A stretch of DNA of 64,000 nucleotides from Faeciplasma gallinarum (GCA_018711085.1 DVIR01000056.1:90792-154791), one strand, 5' to 3'. Shown: positions 8,343 to 16,656, counted from the first letter of the stretch. Notes: a model not told the origin generated them from the letters alone. A program made the numbers and translations.

Positions 8343-9059
8343 TTAGGCGGTCAAATCCTTAACTATCTCGCTTGCGATGACTATTCCCATCGCGGCGGGG
8401 GCAAACGCTATGGATGCCGGCGGCGTCCTTCCCGATCCGCTCTCGTCCGAAACCTGCTCTGACGGCGTGAGCGGCTGCTCATCGGAGTACACGACCTTGA
8501 GCGAGTCTATGCCCTTGCGCCTCAGCTCGTATCTTACGCGCCTTGCAAGTCCGCACACCGAGGTCTTATAAATATCCGCAACCTTAAATTTTGTCGGGTC
8601 AAGCCTGTTTCCCGCCCCCATTGCGCTTATTATCCTGACCCCTGCGGCTTTGGCGCGGCATATAAGCTCAATTTTCGATTGAATGGTGTCTATGCAGTCT
8701 GCAACGTAGTTAAACCGCGTCAGCGGGTAGCTGTCGGCATTTTCGGGCGTGTAAAAGACGGGCTGCTCAAATACCTGTATCTGCGGGTTTATATCCCTCA
8801 GGCGCTCGGCCATAGCCGAGGTTTTAAGCATCCCGGTGGTGCTGTCAAGCGCGATTATCTGGCGGTTTCGGTTTGTAAGGCTCACCCTGTCGCTGTCGAA
8901 AAGAGTTATGCACCCTACGCCGCACCTTGCAAGCATTTCCGCAACGTATCCTCCTACGCCGCCGACTCCGAACACGCACACATGCGCATCCCGCAGCTTT
9001 TGCATGGCATCCCCGCCCAAAAGCGCCCTTGTCCTTGAAAATAGCTCGTCGTTGTACAC
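8343..9059 (-). CDS. tcdA: tRNA threonylcarbamoyladenosine dehydratase TcdA
   Basis: An E1-like, ATP-dependent enzyme (ThiF/MoeB fold) that cyclises t6A37 in tRNA to ct6A. It has the nucleotide-binding GVGGVGGYVAEMLARCG motif near the N terminus, DSDRVSLTNRNRQ, and VADCIDTIQSKIELI. I place the start at GTG 9059 (VYNDELFSRTRALLGGDAMQ), giving 239 residues, because GGAGG lies nine bases upstream and a TATAAT at 9093-9098 falls inside any longer reading frame. C170-type cysteines (SVCGLARRVR) are present as in the family. The later methyltransferase TrmO, also acting on t6A37, is at 26405 in the same window but not linked. Confidence 0.92.
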   Translation of the reverse strand: MYNDELFSRTRALLGGDAMQKLRDAHVCVFGVGGVGGYVAEMLARCGVGCITLFDSDRVSLTNRNRQIIALDSTTGMLKTSAMAERLRDINPQIQVFEQPVFYTPENADSYPLTRFNYVADCIDTIQSKIELICRAKAAGVRIISAMGAGNRLDPTKFKVADIYKTSVCGLARRVRYELRRKGIDSLKVVYSDEQPLTPSEQVSDESGSGRTPPASIAFAPAAMGIVIASEIVKDLTA

Positions 9060-9092
9060 TTGCTGCCGCCTCCTGCATGGTTTGATAGAGCA

Positions 9093-9122
9093 ATTATAGC
9101 ACACACCGCTGCTCAGTGGCAA
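9093..9122 (-). promoter_or_regulatory. Probable promoter for tcdA
   Basis: TATAAT at 9093-9098 and TTGCCA at 9117-9122 on the minus strand, spacing 18 bp. The TTGCCA is supplied by the first unit of the adjacent tandem repeat; each unit of the array carries a similar TTGCCA/TTTGCC element. Confidence 0.5.
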
Positions 9123-9216
9123 ACAAAATCTATCATGCCACGGCAAACAAAAAATCTATCTTGCCACGGCAAACAAAAATCTATCTTGCCATGGCAAACA
9201 AAATCTCTCGTGCCAT
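9118..9216. repeat. Four-unit tandem repeat of 24-26 bp upstream of tcdA
   Basis: Units begin at 9118, 9142, 9168 and 9193 and read GGCAAACAAAATCTATCATG then CCAC, with small length changes in the A run. Unit junctions form GCCACGGC or GCCATGGC, the latter palindromic. The rest of the 342-bp gap between tcdA and the coat-protein gene holds the tcdA promoter, AT-rich sequence and a terminator. Confidence 0.85.
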
Positions 9217-9304
9217 TACAAATATAATCCGCCGCGCGGGCGTTTTGGCATGCTGATATGCCGAAGCAAATTTGCTTTAGAGCGTTTTTAAGCATTTTGC
9301 AGAC

Positions 9305-9340
9305 AAAACACCCCTCGGAAAAATCCGAAGGGCGTTTTTT
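9305..9340 (-). terminator. Terminator after the CotF-like gene
   Basis: CCCTTCGG and CCGAGGGG pair across a short AT loop and are flanked by A and T runs, so it can act on both strands. It lies about 60 bp past the coat-protein stop. Confidence 0.75.
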
Positions 9341-9401
9341 GTCTGATAAATCTGCATTTTTTTGGCGCATTGCGGGCTTTACGCAGCCTGCTCCGGGGGA
9401 G

Positions 9402-9860
9402 CTATCCCTGATAGAAGCCGTTTGCGCTCATGAACGCATAGATTTTTTCGCCGTGCTGCTGTTCCTCCGACTGGATATGGTTGAGCATCTTTCTCGCTGA
9501 CGGGTCGCAGAACTCGAACACGCTTGTGTCGTAGAGCAACGACGCATGCTTTTCCATTGCAAGCATATCGCTCAGCAAAAACTTGTCGATATTTCTTGAC
9601 GACTCGTCGTTGTAGCAGACCTTTTTGCAAAGGCTGTTGTTTTCGCCGCTCAGGCCCGTGGGAGCCTTAGGGACGGTTCCCGAGAGCATGGCGTTGATGG
9701 TGTTCAGGTGATTTTGCTCACATGTCGCCATCTGTGAAAACAGCTCCTTCAGCTCGGCGGAGCATGCCTCCTTTGAGTACTTGTTGTACTTGTCTCGGCA
9801 GAGCGTTTCCTGACCCGCCAAGTCCTTTAAAAGTCCCGTTTCCTTTTGGGTAAGTGTCAT
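9402..9860 (-). CDS. CotF-like spore coat protein
   Basis: A 152-residue, all-helical protein with a ferritin-like layout: two helical halves containing DLAGQETLCRDKYNKYS, EQNHLNTINAMLSG, and DMLAMEKHASLLYD with a final EEQQHGEKIYAFM. This pattern is that of the Coat_F family of outer spore coat proteins in Clostridia. GGAGAT lies upstream of the ATG. A coat protein would be made in the mother cell, but I could not pick out a convincing sigma-K promoter. It agrees with the other sporulation genes in the window. Confidence 0.85.
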   Translation of the reverse strand: MTLTQKETGLLKDLAGQETLCRDKYNKYSKEACSAELKELFSQMATCEQNHLNTINAMLSGTVPKAPTGLSGENNSLCKKVCYNDESSRNIDKFLLSDMLAMEKHASLLYDTSVFEFCDPSARKMLNHIQSEEQQHGEKIYAFMSANGFYQG

Positions 9861-9927
9861 AACAACATCTCCTTTTTATAAGATGTCATTATTATCCCCA
9901 CGAATTTTCGTGATTATACCCGCGCAA

Positions 9928-10845
9928 TCAGTTTATCTTGTCCACGTCATAAGGAGTGGTCTGGTATACAAAGTAGTTGAGCCAGTTTGAATACAGCAAA
10001 TTTGCATGCGCACGCCACTTCACAACCGGCTGCTTTGTGTCGTCGTCGTTCGGGAAGTAGTTTTCCGGCACCGCTATGTCTATTCCCTTTGCCTTATCCC
10101 TGAAGTACTCCTTTGCAAGCGTGTCACGGTCGTACTCGGAATGTCCGGTTATGAATATCTGCTTGCCCTCGTTGGTCATGCATGCATACACGCCGGTTCG
10201 AGGTCCCGTCGCAAGTATTTTAAGCTCCTTGACAGCCTCCACGTCCTTTATATCGACGGTGGAATTGCGCGAATGGGGCGCATAAAACACGTCGTCAAAG
10301 CCGCGAAACAGTATCGGGTTTTTATAATCGACAGTGTGCTCAAACACGCCGAACAGCTTTTTGTCAAGCAGTTTCTTCTTTATTCCGAAGTGGTAGTACA
10401 GTCCCGCCTGTGCACCCCAGCATATGTGGAAGGTGGAGTGAACGTGGGTTTTGCTCCACTCGAATATCTTACAAAGCTCCTCCCAATACTCGACCTGCTC
10501 AAACTCAAGGTGCTCCACCGGCGCTCCGGTTATTATCATGCCGTCAAAGCGCTCGTCCTTCACATCGTCAAAGGTCTTATAAAACGAAAACAGGTGCTCT
10601 GCGGAGGTGTTTTTTGACTCGTGGCTCACGGTATGCATAAGCTCCATCTCAACCTGCAAGGGGGTGTTTCCCAAAAGCCTTGCAAGCTGTGTTTCCGTCT
10701 CGATCTTTGTCGGCATGAGGTTTAGTATGAGTATTCTCAGCGGGCGTATATCCTGCGTCATAGCCCTTGTCTGGGTCATGACGAATATGTTTTCCGACGC
10801 CAAGGTTTTTGCCGCGGGCAAAGAGTTTGGTATTTTAATCGGCAT
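9928..10845 (-). CDS. metA: Homoserine O-acetyltransferase, MetA type
   Basis: Activates homoserine for methionine synthesis. The 305 residues show the catalytic Cys142 (FHICWGAQAG) and the His235/Glu237 pair (ITGHSEYD). Residue 111 in ITGAPVE is Glu, not Gly. In characterised MetA proteins, Glu111 goes with acetyl-CoA and Gly111 with succinyl-CoA, so the product is predicted to be O-acetylhomoserine despite the usual 'succinyltransferase' label. That fits the preceding gene, metY, which uses O-acetylhomoserine. Last gene of a run that begins with the ATPase/oxidoreductase genes; 58 bp separate it from metY. Confidence 0.94.
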   Translation of the reverse strand: MPIKIPNSLPAAKTLASENIFVMTQTRAMTQDIRPLRILILNLMPTKIETETQLARLLGNTPLQVEMELMHTVSHESKNTSAEHLFSFYKTFDDVKDERFDGMIITGAPVEHLEFEQVEYWEELCKIFEWSKTHVHSTFHICWGAQAGLYYHFGIKKKLLDKKLFGVFEHTVDYKNPILFRGFDDVFYAPHSRNSTVDIKDVEAVKELKILATGPRTGVYACMTNEGKQIFITGHSEYDRDTLAKEYFRDKAKGIDIAVPENYFPNDDDTKQPVVKWRAHANLLYSNWLNYFVYQTTPYDVDKIN

Positions 10846-10885
10846 TTAACCGTTTTCCTTTCATTCTAAGGCACGCAAGCGGCTT

Positions 10886-10905
10886 GAGCCGGCGTATGCC
10901 GGCTC
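10886..10905 (-). other. Perfect hairpin between metY and metA
   Basis: GAGCCGGC-gtat-GCCGGCTC, an 8-bp perfect stem with a 4-base loop that overlaps the metY stop codon. No T run follows, so it is more likely an mRNA-stability or translation element than a terminator. Confidence 0.6.
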
Positions 10906-12211
10906 AAATCGCATCGAGTGCCTGCTTAATATCATCTATCAAATCCTGCGCGTTTTCTATTCCGCAGGAAAGCCTTACGAGGTCGGCGGACACTCCCGCG
11001 GCCTCAAGCTCTTCATCGTTCATCTGCCTGTGGGTTGCGCTTGCGGGGTGCAGGCAGCATGTTCTCGCATCCGCAACGTGGGTTTCTATGGCGCAGAGTT
11101 TAAGGTGCTTCATGAAGTTTTCGGCAGCCTTTCTTCCGCCTTTTACGCCAAAGCTCACAACTCCGCAGGAGCCGTCAGGCAGGTACTTTTTGCAAAGCTC
11201 ATGGTCTACATTGCCCTCAAGATCGGGATAGAACACCCAGCTGATCTTGTCGCAGGACTCCAAAAACTTTGCAACCGCCAGTGCGTTCTCGCAGTGGCGC
11301 TTCATTCTCACGTGCAGGCTCTCAAGCCCGAGGTTCAAAAGATATGCGCTGAACGGCGAAGGCGTTGAGCCGAAGTCCCTCATAAGCTGTGCGGTTGCTT
11401 TGGTGATGTATGCTCCCCCGTTGCCGAACCTTGTGGCGTAGGTTATGCCGTGGTAGCTCTCGTCGGGAGTTGTAAGTCCGGGGAACTTATCCGCATGCGC
11501 CATCCAATCAAACCTGCCGGAATCGACTATGCATCCGCCGACGCAGGAGCCGTGTCCGTCCATGTACTTTGTGGTGGAGTGGGTGACTATATCCGCGCCC
11601 CATTCAAACGGGCGGCAGTTTACGGGTGTGGCAAAGGTGTTGTCCACTATGAGCGGGACGCCGTGCCTGTGAGCCGCAGCGGCAAAGCGCTCTATATCAA
11701 ACACCCTCAGCGCGGGGTTTGCAATCGTTTCGCCGAAAACAGCCTTTGTGTTTGGCTTGAACGCCGCCTCAAGCTCCTCATCGGAGCAGTCGGGCGCAAC
11801 AAACGTAAAGTCTATGCCCATCTTTTTCATCGTGACGGCAAAGAGGTTAAAGGTTCCGCCGTATATTGACGACTCTGCGACGACGTGGTCGCCCTCGTTG
11901 GCTATGTTGAACACCGCAAAGAAGTTTGCCGCCTGTCCGGAGGAGGTGAGCATCGCAGCCGTTCCGCCCTCAAGCTCGCATATTTTCTTTGCAACCATGT
12001 CGCAGGTGGGGTTTTGAAGCCTTGAGTAGAAGTAGCCCTCCGCCTCAAGGTCAAAAAGCTTGCCCATGTCCTCGCTTGTCGCATACTTAAAGGTAGTGGA
12101 CTGAATTATAGGTATCTGGCGCGGCTCGCCGTTTGCGGGAGTGTATCCGCCCTGAACGCATTTTGTTTCTATTCTTGTGTTGTCCGGTTTGTTATTTACC
12201 GCATTTGACAT
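10904..12211 (-). CDS. metY: O-acetylhomoserine sulfhydrylase, MetY
   Basis: A PLP enzyme of the Cys/Met-metabolism family that makes homocysteine from O-acetylhomoserine and sulfide. The 435 residues are typical of MetY (longer than MetB/MetC). Visible motifs are SRLQNPTCDMVAKKI, LTSSGQAANFFAVFN, VDNTFATPVNCRPFEWGADI and the PLP lysine in HSTTKYMDGHG. The C-terminal LRSCGIEN-type motif appears as LVRLSCGIENAQDLI. The start has AAAGGTG upstream. It follows ilvE by 39 bp and precedes metA, making a direct-sulfhydrylation methionine module. Confidence 0.95.
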   Translation of the reverse strand: MSNAVNNKPDNTRIETKCVQGGYTPANGEPRQIPIIQSTTFKYATSEDMGKLFDLEAEGYFYSRLQNPTCDMVAKKICELEGGTAAMLTSSGQAANFFAVFNIANEGDHVVAESSIYGGTFNLFAVTMKKMGIDFTFVAPDCSDEELEAAFKPNTKAVFGETIANPALRVFDIERFAAAAHRHGVPLIVDNTFATPVNCRPFEWGADIVTHSTTKYMDGHGSCVGGCIVDSGRFDWMAHADKFPGLTTPDESYHGITYATRFGNGGAYITKATAQLMRDFGSTPSPFSAYLLNLGLESLHVRMKRHCENALAVAKFLESCDKISWVFYPDLEGNVDHELCKKYLPDGSCGVVSFGVKGGRKAAENFMKHLKLCAIETHVADARTCCLHPASATHRQMNDEELEAAGVSADLVRLSCGIENAQDLIDDIKQALDAI

Positions 12212-12250
12212 ATTGATAAGCGCACCTTTCTTGTACTTGTGTGTGAATGT

Positions 12251-13318
12251 TCAGACGGTCTGTCTCCAGCCCCTTGTGTCGGGACGCTTGCCCCACTGTA
12301 TGCCGGTAAGCTCATCGTAAAGCTTTTGAGTCAGCTCGCCTATTTTTCCGTCGCCTATTACGAACACCTCGTCCTTATAGCGGAGCTTTCCGACAGGAGA
12401 TACAACCGCGGCGGTTCCCGTTCCGAACACCTCTTCAAGCGTTCCGTTATGTGCGGCGGCAATCAGCTCGTCTACAGATATTCTTCTCTCCTCGACGTCG
12501 TAGCCCCAGTCCCTGCAAAGGGTCAGAACGGAGTCACGTGTGATTCCGGGGAGTATTGAGCCGTTGAGCATAGGTGTGACAACCTTGCCCGCAATCTTGA
12601 ACACTATGTTCATAGCGCCGACTTCCTCTATGTACTTTCTCTCGACTCCGTCAAGCCAGAGAACCTGAGAATAACCGTCGTCGTGCGCCTTTACCTGAGC
12701 AGCTAAGGATGCGGCATAGTTTCCGCCCGTCTTGGCGTAGCCGATTCCGCCTCTTACCGCTCTTACGTACTCATCCTCTATCCATATTCCCACAGGAGCA
12801 AGTCCGCTCTCGTAGTATGCTCCGGAGGGAGAAAGTATAACCATGAACAAATAGCTGCTTGAAGGAGCAACGCCGAGATGCGGTTCCGTAGCTATGATGA
12901 AGGGTCTTATGTAAAGTGAGGTTCCCGGCTCGTCGGGTATCCAGTCCCTATCGACGTCAACAACCGTCTTTATCGCCTGAACAAAGTCCTCTTCCGGTAT
13001 TTTGGGTATGCAAAGTCTTGCGTTTGAGTTGTTTGCACGCTTTGCGTTCATATCCGGTCTGAAAAGATACACTTCGCCGTTGTCGCCCTTATATGCCTTC
13101 AAGCCCTCGAACATGGTCTGTCCGTAGTGGAACACCATTGCCGCAGGTGAAAGGGTGATATTGTGAAAAGGTTCAATCCTTGCGTCGTGCCAGCCCTGAC
13201 CCTCGTCATAGTTCATTATGAACATGTGGTCGGTGAAGATGTGTCCGAAACCGAGCTTTTCGCCCTCTGCGGGCTTTTTCTTAGGGTTTTGGGTGCGTTC
13301 GATTTTGATGTTAAGCAT
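12251..13318 (-). CDS. ilvE: Branched-chain amino acid aminotransferase
   Basis: Interconverts branched-chain 2-oxoacids and Val/Leu/Ile with glutamate as amino donor. The 355 residues match the longer BCAT2-like class. Motifs: FHYGQTMFEGLKAYKG, LYIRPFIIATEPHLGV, the PLP lysine in GYAKTGGNYAASL, and LWLDGVERKYIEEVGAMN. AGGAG precedes the ATG. It lies 18 bp after the gamma subunit gene of a 2-oxoacid:ferredoxin oxidoreductase, so both enzymes are predicted to share 2-oxoacid substrates. Confidence 0.95.
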   Translation of the reverse strand: MLNIKIERTQNPKKKPAEGEKLGFGHIFTDHMFIMNYDEGQGWHDARIEPFHNITLSPAAMVFHYGQTMFEGLKAYKGDNGEVYLFRPDMNAKRANNSNARLCIPKIPEEDFVQAIKTVVDVDRDWIPDEPGTSLYIRPFIIATEPHLGVAPSSSYLFMVILSPSGAYYESGLAPVGIWIEDEYVRAVRGGIGYAKTGGNYAASLAAQVKAHDDGYSQVLWLDGVERKYIEEVGAMNIVFKIAGKVVTPMLNGSILPGITRDSVLTLCRDWGYDVEERRISVDELIAAAHNGTLEEVFGTGTAAVVSPVGKLRYKDEVFVIGDGKIGELTQKLYDELTGIQWGKRPDTRGWRQTV

Positions 13319-13336
13319 TTTTATCAGCTCCTAAAC

Positions 13337-13873
13337 TTATTTATAATTATATCCGGTCTCAAGTGCCTTGAGGTTATAAGAAAGCATGTCTGCGTGCTTT
13401 GCGGAGACGACCTTTTCAAGTGCGCTCTTTATGTCGTCAAAGCTGACAACAGACGTCTGTCTAATCATTTTACCCATCATAATCATATTTGCAAGAGTGG
13501 GTATTCCGGCATCCGATGCAAGCTTTGTCGCAGGTATATAGAACACGTCTACGTCCTCTCTTTGCACCTTGCGGTCTATCAATGCGGAATCGACGAATAT
13601 TTTTGAGCCGGGTACAGCCGCGTTTTCGTATTTGTCGAGCGACGGCAGGTTCATTACAACAAGTATGTCCGGATTTGATACTATCGGTGAGCCGACAGGC
13701 GTGTCAGAGATAATTACGGAGCAGTTGGCGGTTCCGCCTCTCATCTCCGGACCGTATGAGGGGAGCCAGCTTATCTGCTTTCCCTCCAAAAGTCCCTTAT
13801 ACGCCAAAAACTTTCCCGCAAACAGTATTCCCTGTCCGCCGAAGCCCGCTATGAGAATCTGAGTATACGCCAT
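13337..13873 (-). CDS. 2-oxoacid:ferredoxin oxidoreductase, gamma subunit
   Basis: A 178-residue gamma (catalytic-domain) subunit: the N-terminal IAGFGGQGILFAGKFLA is the family signature, and SWLPSYGPEMRGGTANC is the second conserved block. Together with the alpha, beta and ferredoxin subunits next door it forms a CoA-dependent enzyme linking acyl-CoA plus CO2 to a 2-oxoacid. AAGGAGG precedes the start. The stop of the beta gene and this ribosome site overlap, so expression is tightly coupled. Substrate cannot be read directly; ilvE as the next gene favours branched-chain 2-oxoacids. Confidence 0.92.
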   Translation of the reverse strand: MAYTQILIAGFGGQGILFAGKFLAYKGLLEGKQISWLPSYGPEMRGGTANCSVIISDTPVGSPIVSNPDILVVMNLPSLDKYENAAVPGSKIFVDSALIDRKVQREDVDVFYIPATKLASDAGIPTLANMIMMGKMIRQTSVVSFDDIKSALEKVVSAKHADMLSYNLKALETGYNYK

Positions 13874-13874
13874 A

Positions 13875-14627
13875 TCAGTTTTCCTCCTTATTTGCGGATC
13901 TGTCCTTGTAAACGCCCAAAGGATAGTAGGGAATCATATGTGTGTCTATCCACTCCATAGCCTTAGAGGGCGTCATGCCCCAGTTCGTAGGGCAGGAGGA
14001 GATGACCTCTACAAGTGAAAAGCCCTTGCCGTTTATCTGGTTCTCAAACGCCTTTTTGATCGCCTTTTTGGCGCTCATGACGTTCTTGACGTTGTTAACG
14101 GCAACTCTTTCGATATACTCCGGACCGTCAAGCGAGGACAAAAGCTCGCAGACCTTTATCGGGTAGCCGACGGTTTTTACATCTCTGCCGTAAGGAGAGG
14201 TCTGAGTCACCTGTCCGGGCAAAGACGTAGGAGCCATCTGTCCGCCTGTCATTCCGTATATTGCGTTGTTTATGAATATAACAGTTATGTTTTCGTTTCT
14301 TGTGGCGGCGTGGACGGTTTCAGCCATGCCTATAGATGCGAGGTCGCCGTCGCCCTGATAGGTAAAGATGATGTTTTGCGGCATTGCCCGTTTAAGTCCG
14401 GTTGCCACGGCGGGCGCTCTGCCGTGAGCAGCCTCAACCATGTCGCAGGAGAAGTAATTGTACGCCATAACCGCGCATCCGACGGGAGCCACTCCGACGG
14501 TACTTCCCAGTATTCCTAAATCGTCTATCGCCTGAGCTACAAGCCTGTGCACTATGCCGTGCGTGCAGCCGGGGCAGTAATGAAGGGGCGCATCGGTGAG
14601 CGCCTTAGGCTTTTCAAATACAACCAT
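13875..14627 (-). CDS. 2-oxoacid:ferredoxin oxidoreductase, beta subunit (TPP-binding)
   Basis: A 250-residue beta subunit carrying the thiamine-diphosphate site. HYCPGCTHGIVHRLV at the N terminus contains the conserved CPGC, and YQGDGDLASIGMAETVHAA followed by NNAIYGMTGGQMAPTS is the TPP/Mg2+ motif (GDGD...NN). A single-base overlap (TGATG) with the alpha gene implies coupled translation. The wording of the motifs matches the VOR/KOR group rather than the single-chain pyruvate enzyme. Confidence 0.93.
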   Translation of the reverse strand: MVVFEKPKALTDAPLHYCPGCTHGIVHRLVAQAIDDLGILGSTVGVAPVGCAVMAYNYFSCDMVEAAHGRAPAVATGLKRAMPQNIIFTYQGDGDLASIGMAETVHAATRNENITVIFINNAIYGMTGGQMAPTSLPGQVTQTSPYGRDVKTVGYPIKVCELLSSLDGPEYIERVAVNNVKNVMSAKKAIKKAFENQINGKGFSLVEVISSCPTNWGMTPSKAMEWIDTHMIPYYPLGVYKDRSANKEEN

Positions 14628-15688
14628 CAGTCGTTGCCTCCCATCAAATCGTCAATAGTTTTAAGTATCTGCTCGGGAGAAGGTATCATGCCGCCTACTC
14701 TTGAGCAAAGGACAACCGGCTTTGCACATTCTTCGCTCAGCCTTATATCCTCTATCATCTGTCCCATGGAAAGCTCCACCGAGATAAACGCTTTTACTTT
14801 CTTTGCAGCCTCGGCTATCTGCTTTTTGGGGAAGGGCCAAAGCGTTATCGGCCTTATCATGCCGACCTTTACTCCCTTTGCCCTTGCGGCGGTGATTGCG
14901 TTTTTAGCCACTCTTGCCGCGATGCCGAACGCCACTATGCAGTACTGCGCATCGTCCATGAGGTACTCCTCGCATATCACTTCGTTTTCCTCGACAGCAT
15001 GGTATCTTTCAAATCTCTCAAGGTTCTTTTGCTCAAGCTCCTCGGGGACAAGATACAGTGAGTTTATGATGTTGTGCTCTCTTACGCCCTTTGTTCCCGT
15101 AACAGCCCAGGGCTTGTCTATATGGTGCTCGCAAGGCTCAGGCAAAACAACCGGCTCCATCATCTGTCCTATGGTTCCGTCCGCAAGTATCATGGCGGGT
15201 ATGCGGTATTTGTCCGACAAATCAAACGCCTTTGCCGTGAAGTCCGCCATTTCCTGCACGGATGCGGGAGCTAAAACTATCAGGCGGTAGTCGCCGTGTC
15301 CGCCGCCCTTTGTTGCCTGGAAGTAATCCGACTGCGAGGGCTGTATTCCGCCCAAGCCCGGTCCGCCTCTTTGCACGTTGACTATGAGCGCCGGAAGATC
15401 GGAGCCGGCAAGGTATGATATGCCCTCCTGCTTTAATGACACTCCGGGGCTTGACGACGATGTCATGGCCCTGAGGCCTGCGCTTGAAACTCCGTATATC
15501 ATGTTGATGGCGGCAATTTCGCTCTCCGCCTGCAAAAACGTTCCGCCTATTTTCGGCATCCTCTTGGCCATGTATGCCGCAACCTCTGTCTGGGGCGTGA
15601 TGGGATATCCGAAATAGTGACGGCATCCGGCTCTTATCGCCGCTTCGGCAATAGCCTCATTGCCTTTCATAAGTACCTTTTCTGCCAT
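14627..15688 (-). CDS. vorB: 2-oxoacid:ferredoxin oxidoreductase, alpha subunit, VorB type
   Basis: A 353-residue alpha subunit. It has KGNEAIAEAAIRAGCRHYFG, YPITPQTEVAAYMA, the SSPGVSLKQEGISYLAG block, and VQRGGPGLGGIQPSQSDYFQ, all typical of VorB/KorA. It works with the beta, gamma and ferredoxin subunits in the cytoplasm. These enzymes are reversible with low-potential ferredoxin: oxidative for amino-acid breakdown, reductive for biosynthesis. The neighbourhood (ilvE downstream, acyl-CoA synthetase upstream) points to branched-chain substrates; alpha-ketoglutarate remains the main alternative. Confidence 0.92.
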   Translation of the reverse strand: MAEKVLMKGNEAIAEAAIRAGCRHYFGYPITPQTEVAAYMAKRMPKIGGTFLQAESEIAAINMIYGVSSAGLRAMTSSSSPGVSLKQEGISYLAGSDLPALIVNVQRGGPGLGGIQPSQSDYFQATKGGGHGDYRLIVLAPASVQEMADFTAKAFDLSDKYRIPAMILADGTIGQMMEPVVLPEPCEHHIDKPWAVTGTKGVREHNIINSLYLVPEELEQKNLERFERYHAVEENEVICEEYLMDDAQYCIVAFGIAARVAKNAITAARAKGVKVGMIRPITLWPFPKKQIAEAAKKVKAFISVELSMGQMIEDIRLSEECAKPVVLCSRVGGMIPSPEQILKTIDDLMGGND

Positions 15689-15709
15689 GTTATCAGTCCT
15701 TTCAATCTG

Positions 15710-15919
15710 CTATTTTTCAACGGTTATAACGCAGTCGGGGCACATCGTGGCACAAAATGCGCATCCTATGCACTTAGACTGATCTGTTATCTGTGCGGGA
15801 GAATGTCCCTTTTTGTTAAGTCTGTCCCGAGCTATCACGAGTATCTTTTTGGGGCAGGCATCAACGCAAAGTCCGCATCCTTTGCACAAGTCCTCATTAA
15901 AATTTACCTTTGCCATCAA
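15710..15919 (-). CDS. 2x[4Fe-4S] ferredoxin subunit of the oxidoreductase
   Basis: A 69-residue ferredoxin with two Cys motifs: CKGCGLCVDACPKKI (residues 12-26) and CIGCAFCATMCPDCV (about 50-64). It should shuttle electrons between the TPP centre and soluble ferredoxin as the delta subunit. AAGGAG is placed well before the ATG. First of the four consecutive subunit genes. Confidence 0.93.
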   Translation of the reverse strand: MMAKVNFNEDLCKGCGLCVDACPKKILVIARDRLNKKGHSPAQITDQSKCIGCAFCATMCPDCVITVEK

Positions 15920-15928
15920 AACATCTCC

Positions 15929-16594
15929 TTAATTTATATCAAAATATCTCTTTTGAAGCGTCATGGGGAAAACGTCCGTCATCTTGAGCATTTTTGCAAC
16001 GCTGTGCTCAGCCGACGTAAACAGCACCGGCAGTCCGGACATTTCGGACAGCCTGTGCGCCTCGTAAGCGCTGTCGAAAATGATCTTGGGCGTAGTTTCT
16101 CTGCCCAGATTTGTGTTGTTGACTATGGCCGTAAACGGGAGCGAGCATGCAAGCTCAATTTCCCGCATAACCTCAAGCGCAGCGCCGGCATCCGGCGTCA
16201 GCGGCCTTAAAAAGTTGACGACAAATACCATCTCATAGTCGTTTTCCTCAAGTATATAAGGCGAAAACCTGCCCAAAGCATACGCTCCCCTGTCGTCTCC
16301 GCCTATGTCCATCACCGCATGCCTTGAGCGGTTTTCCACCACTCCGTACAGTGCGGAGGGGAGCGCGGGGAGGTCTACGTTTGAGTTTGCAAACTCCGGC
16401 GATATGATATCTATCCCCATAGCCCTCAAAACGTCCTCGCTGTCCTTGGTTCTGAAGTATGGATTGACTATGTCAAGGTCCGCTATTACCACGTCCTTGC
16501 CCTGTTTTTTCAGGTGCTCGGCGTAGTTGACGGCGATATTCGTCTTTCCGCTTCCGTAATGCCCCGCAAACAAGGTCACTCTTTTAGTTCTCAT
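15929..16594 (-). CDS. P-loop ATPase of the CobQ/MinD/ParA type in the oxidoreductase operon
   Basis: A 221-residue NTPase with the P-loop FAGHYGSGKTNIAVNYA close to the N terminus, VVIADLDIVNPYFRTKD (switch I/Walker A' region) and HAVMDIGGDDRGAYALG. It belongs to the SIMIBI class seen in ParA/MinD and in metal-cluster assembly ATPases. I choose the start at ATG 16594 because AGGAGAGG lies upstream; a start ten codons earlier has no such site. It is 9 bp from the ferredoxin gene, so a role in assembling or activating the iron-sulfur oxidoreductase is a reasonable inference, but no direct evidence is visible. Confidence 0.75.
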   Translation of the reverse strand: MRTKRVTLFAGHYGSGKTNIAVNYAEHLKKQGKDVVIADLDIVNPYFRTKDSEDVLRAMGIDIISPEFANSNVDLPALPSALYGVVENRSRHAVMDIGGDDRGAYALGRFSPYILEENDYEMVFVVNFLRPLTPDAGAALEVMREIELACSLPFTAIVNNTNLGRETTPKIIFDSAYEAHRLSEMSGLPVLFTSAEHSVAKMLKMTDVFPMTLQKRYFDIN

Positions 16595-16625
16595 TCTAAA
16601 AAGCCTCTCCTGATGTATACGCAAA

Positions 16626-16656
16626 CCCGCCTAAAGGCATAGCGCCTCAAGGCGGG
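16626..16656 (-). other. Hairpin in the leader of the ATPase-vor operon
   Basis: CCCGCCT and AGGCGGG pair, with a nested GGC/GCC inner stem, about 35 bp before the ATPase start codon; on the minus strand it is followed by TTTGCG. It may be an attenuator or a weak terminator of the upstream gene. Confidence 0.45.

Noticed and set aside
9060..9146. Longer tcdA start at 9146
   Set aside because: The extra 29 codons contain the TATAAT box and a cysteine-rich stretch unlike the family; the GTG at 9059 has a proper ribosome site.
12212..12250. SAM riboswitch or methionine T-box ahead of metY/metA
   Set aside because: Only 39 bp separate ilvE from metY and 58 bp separate metY from metA, too short for either element; the only structure is a small hairpin.
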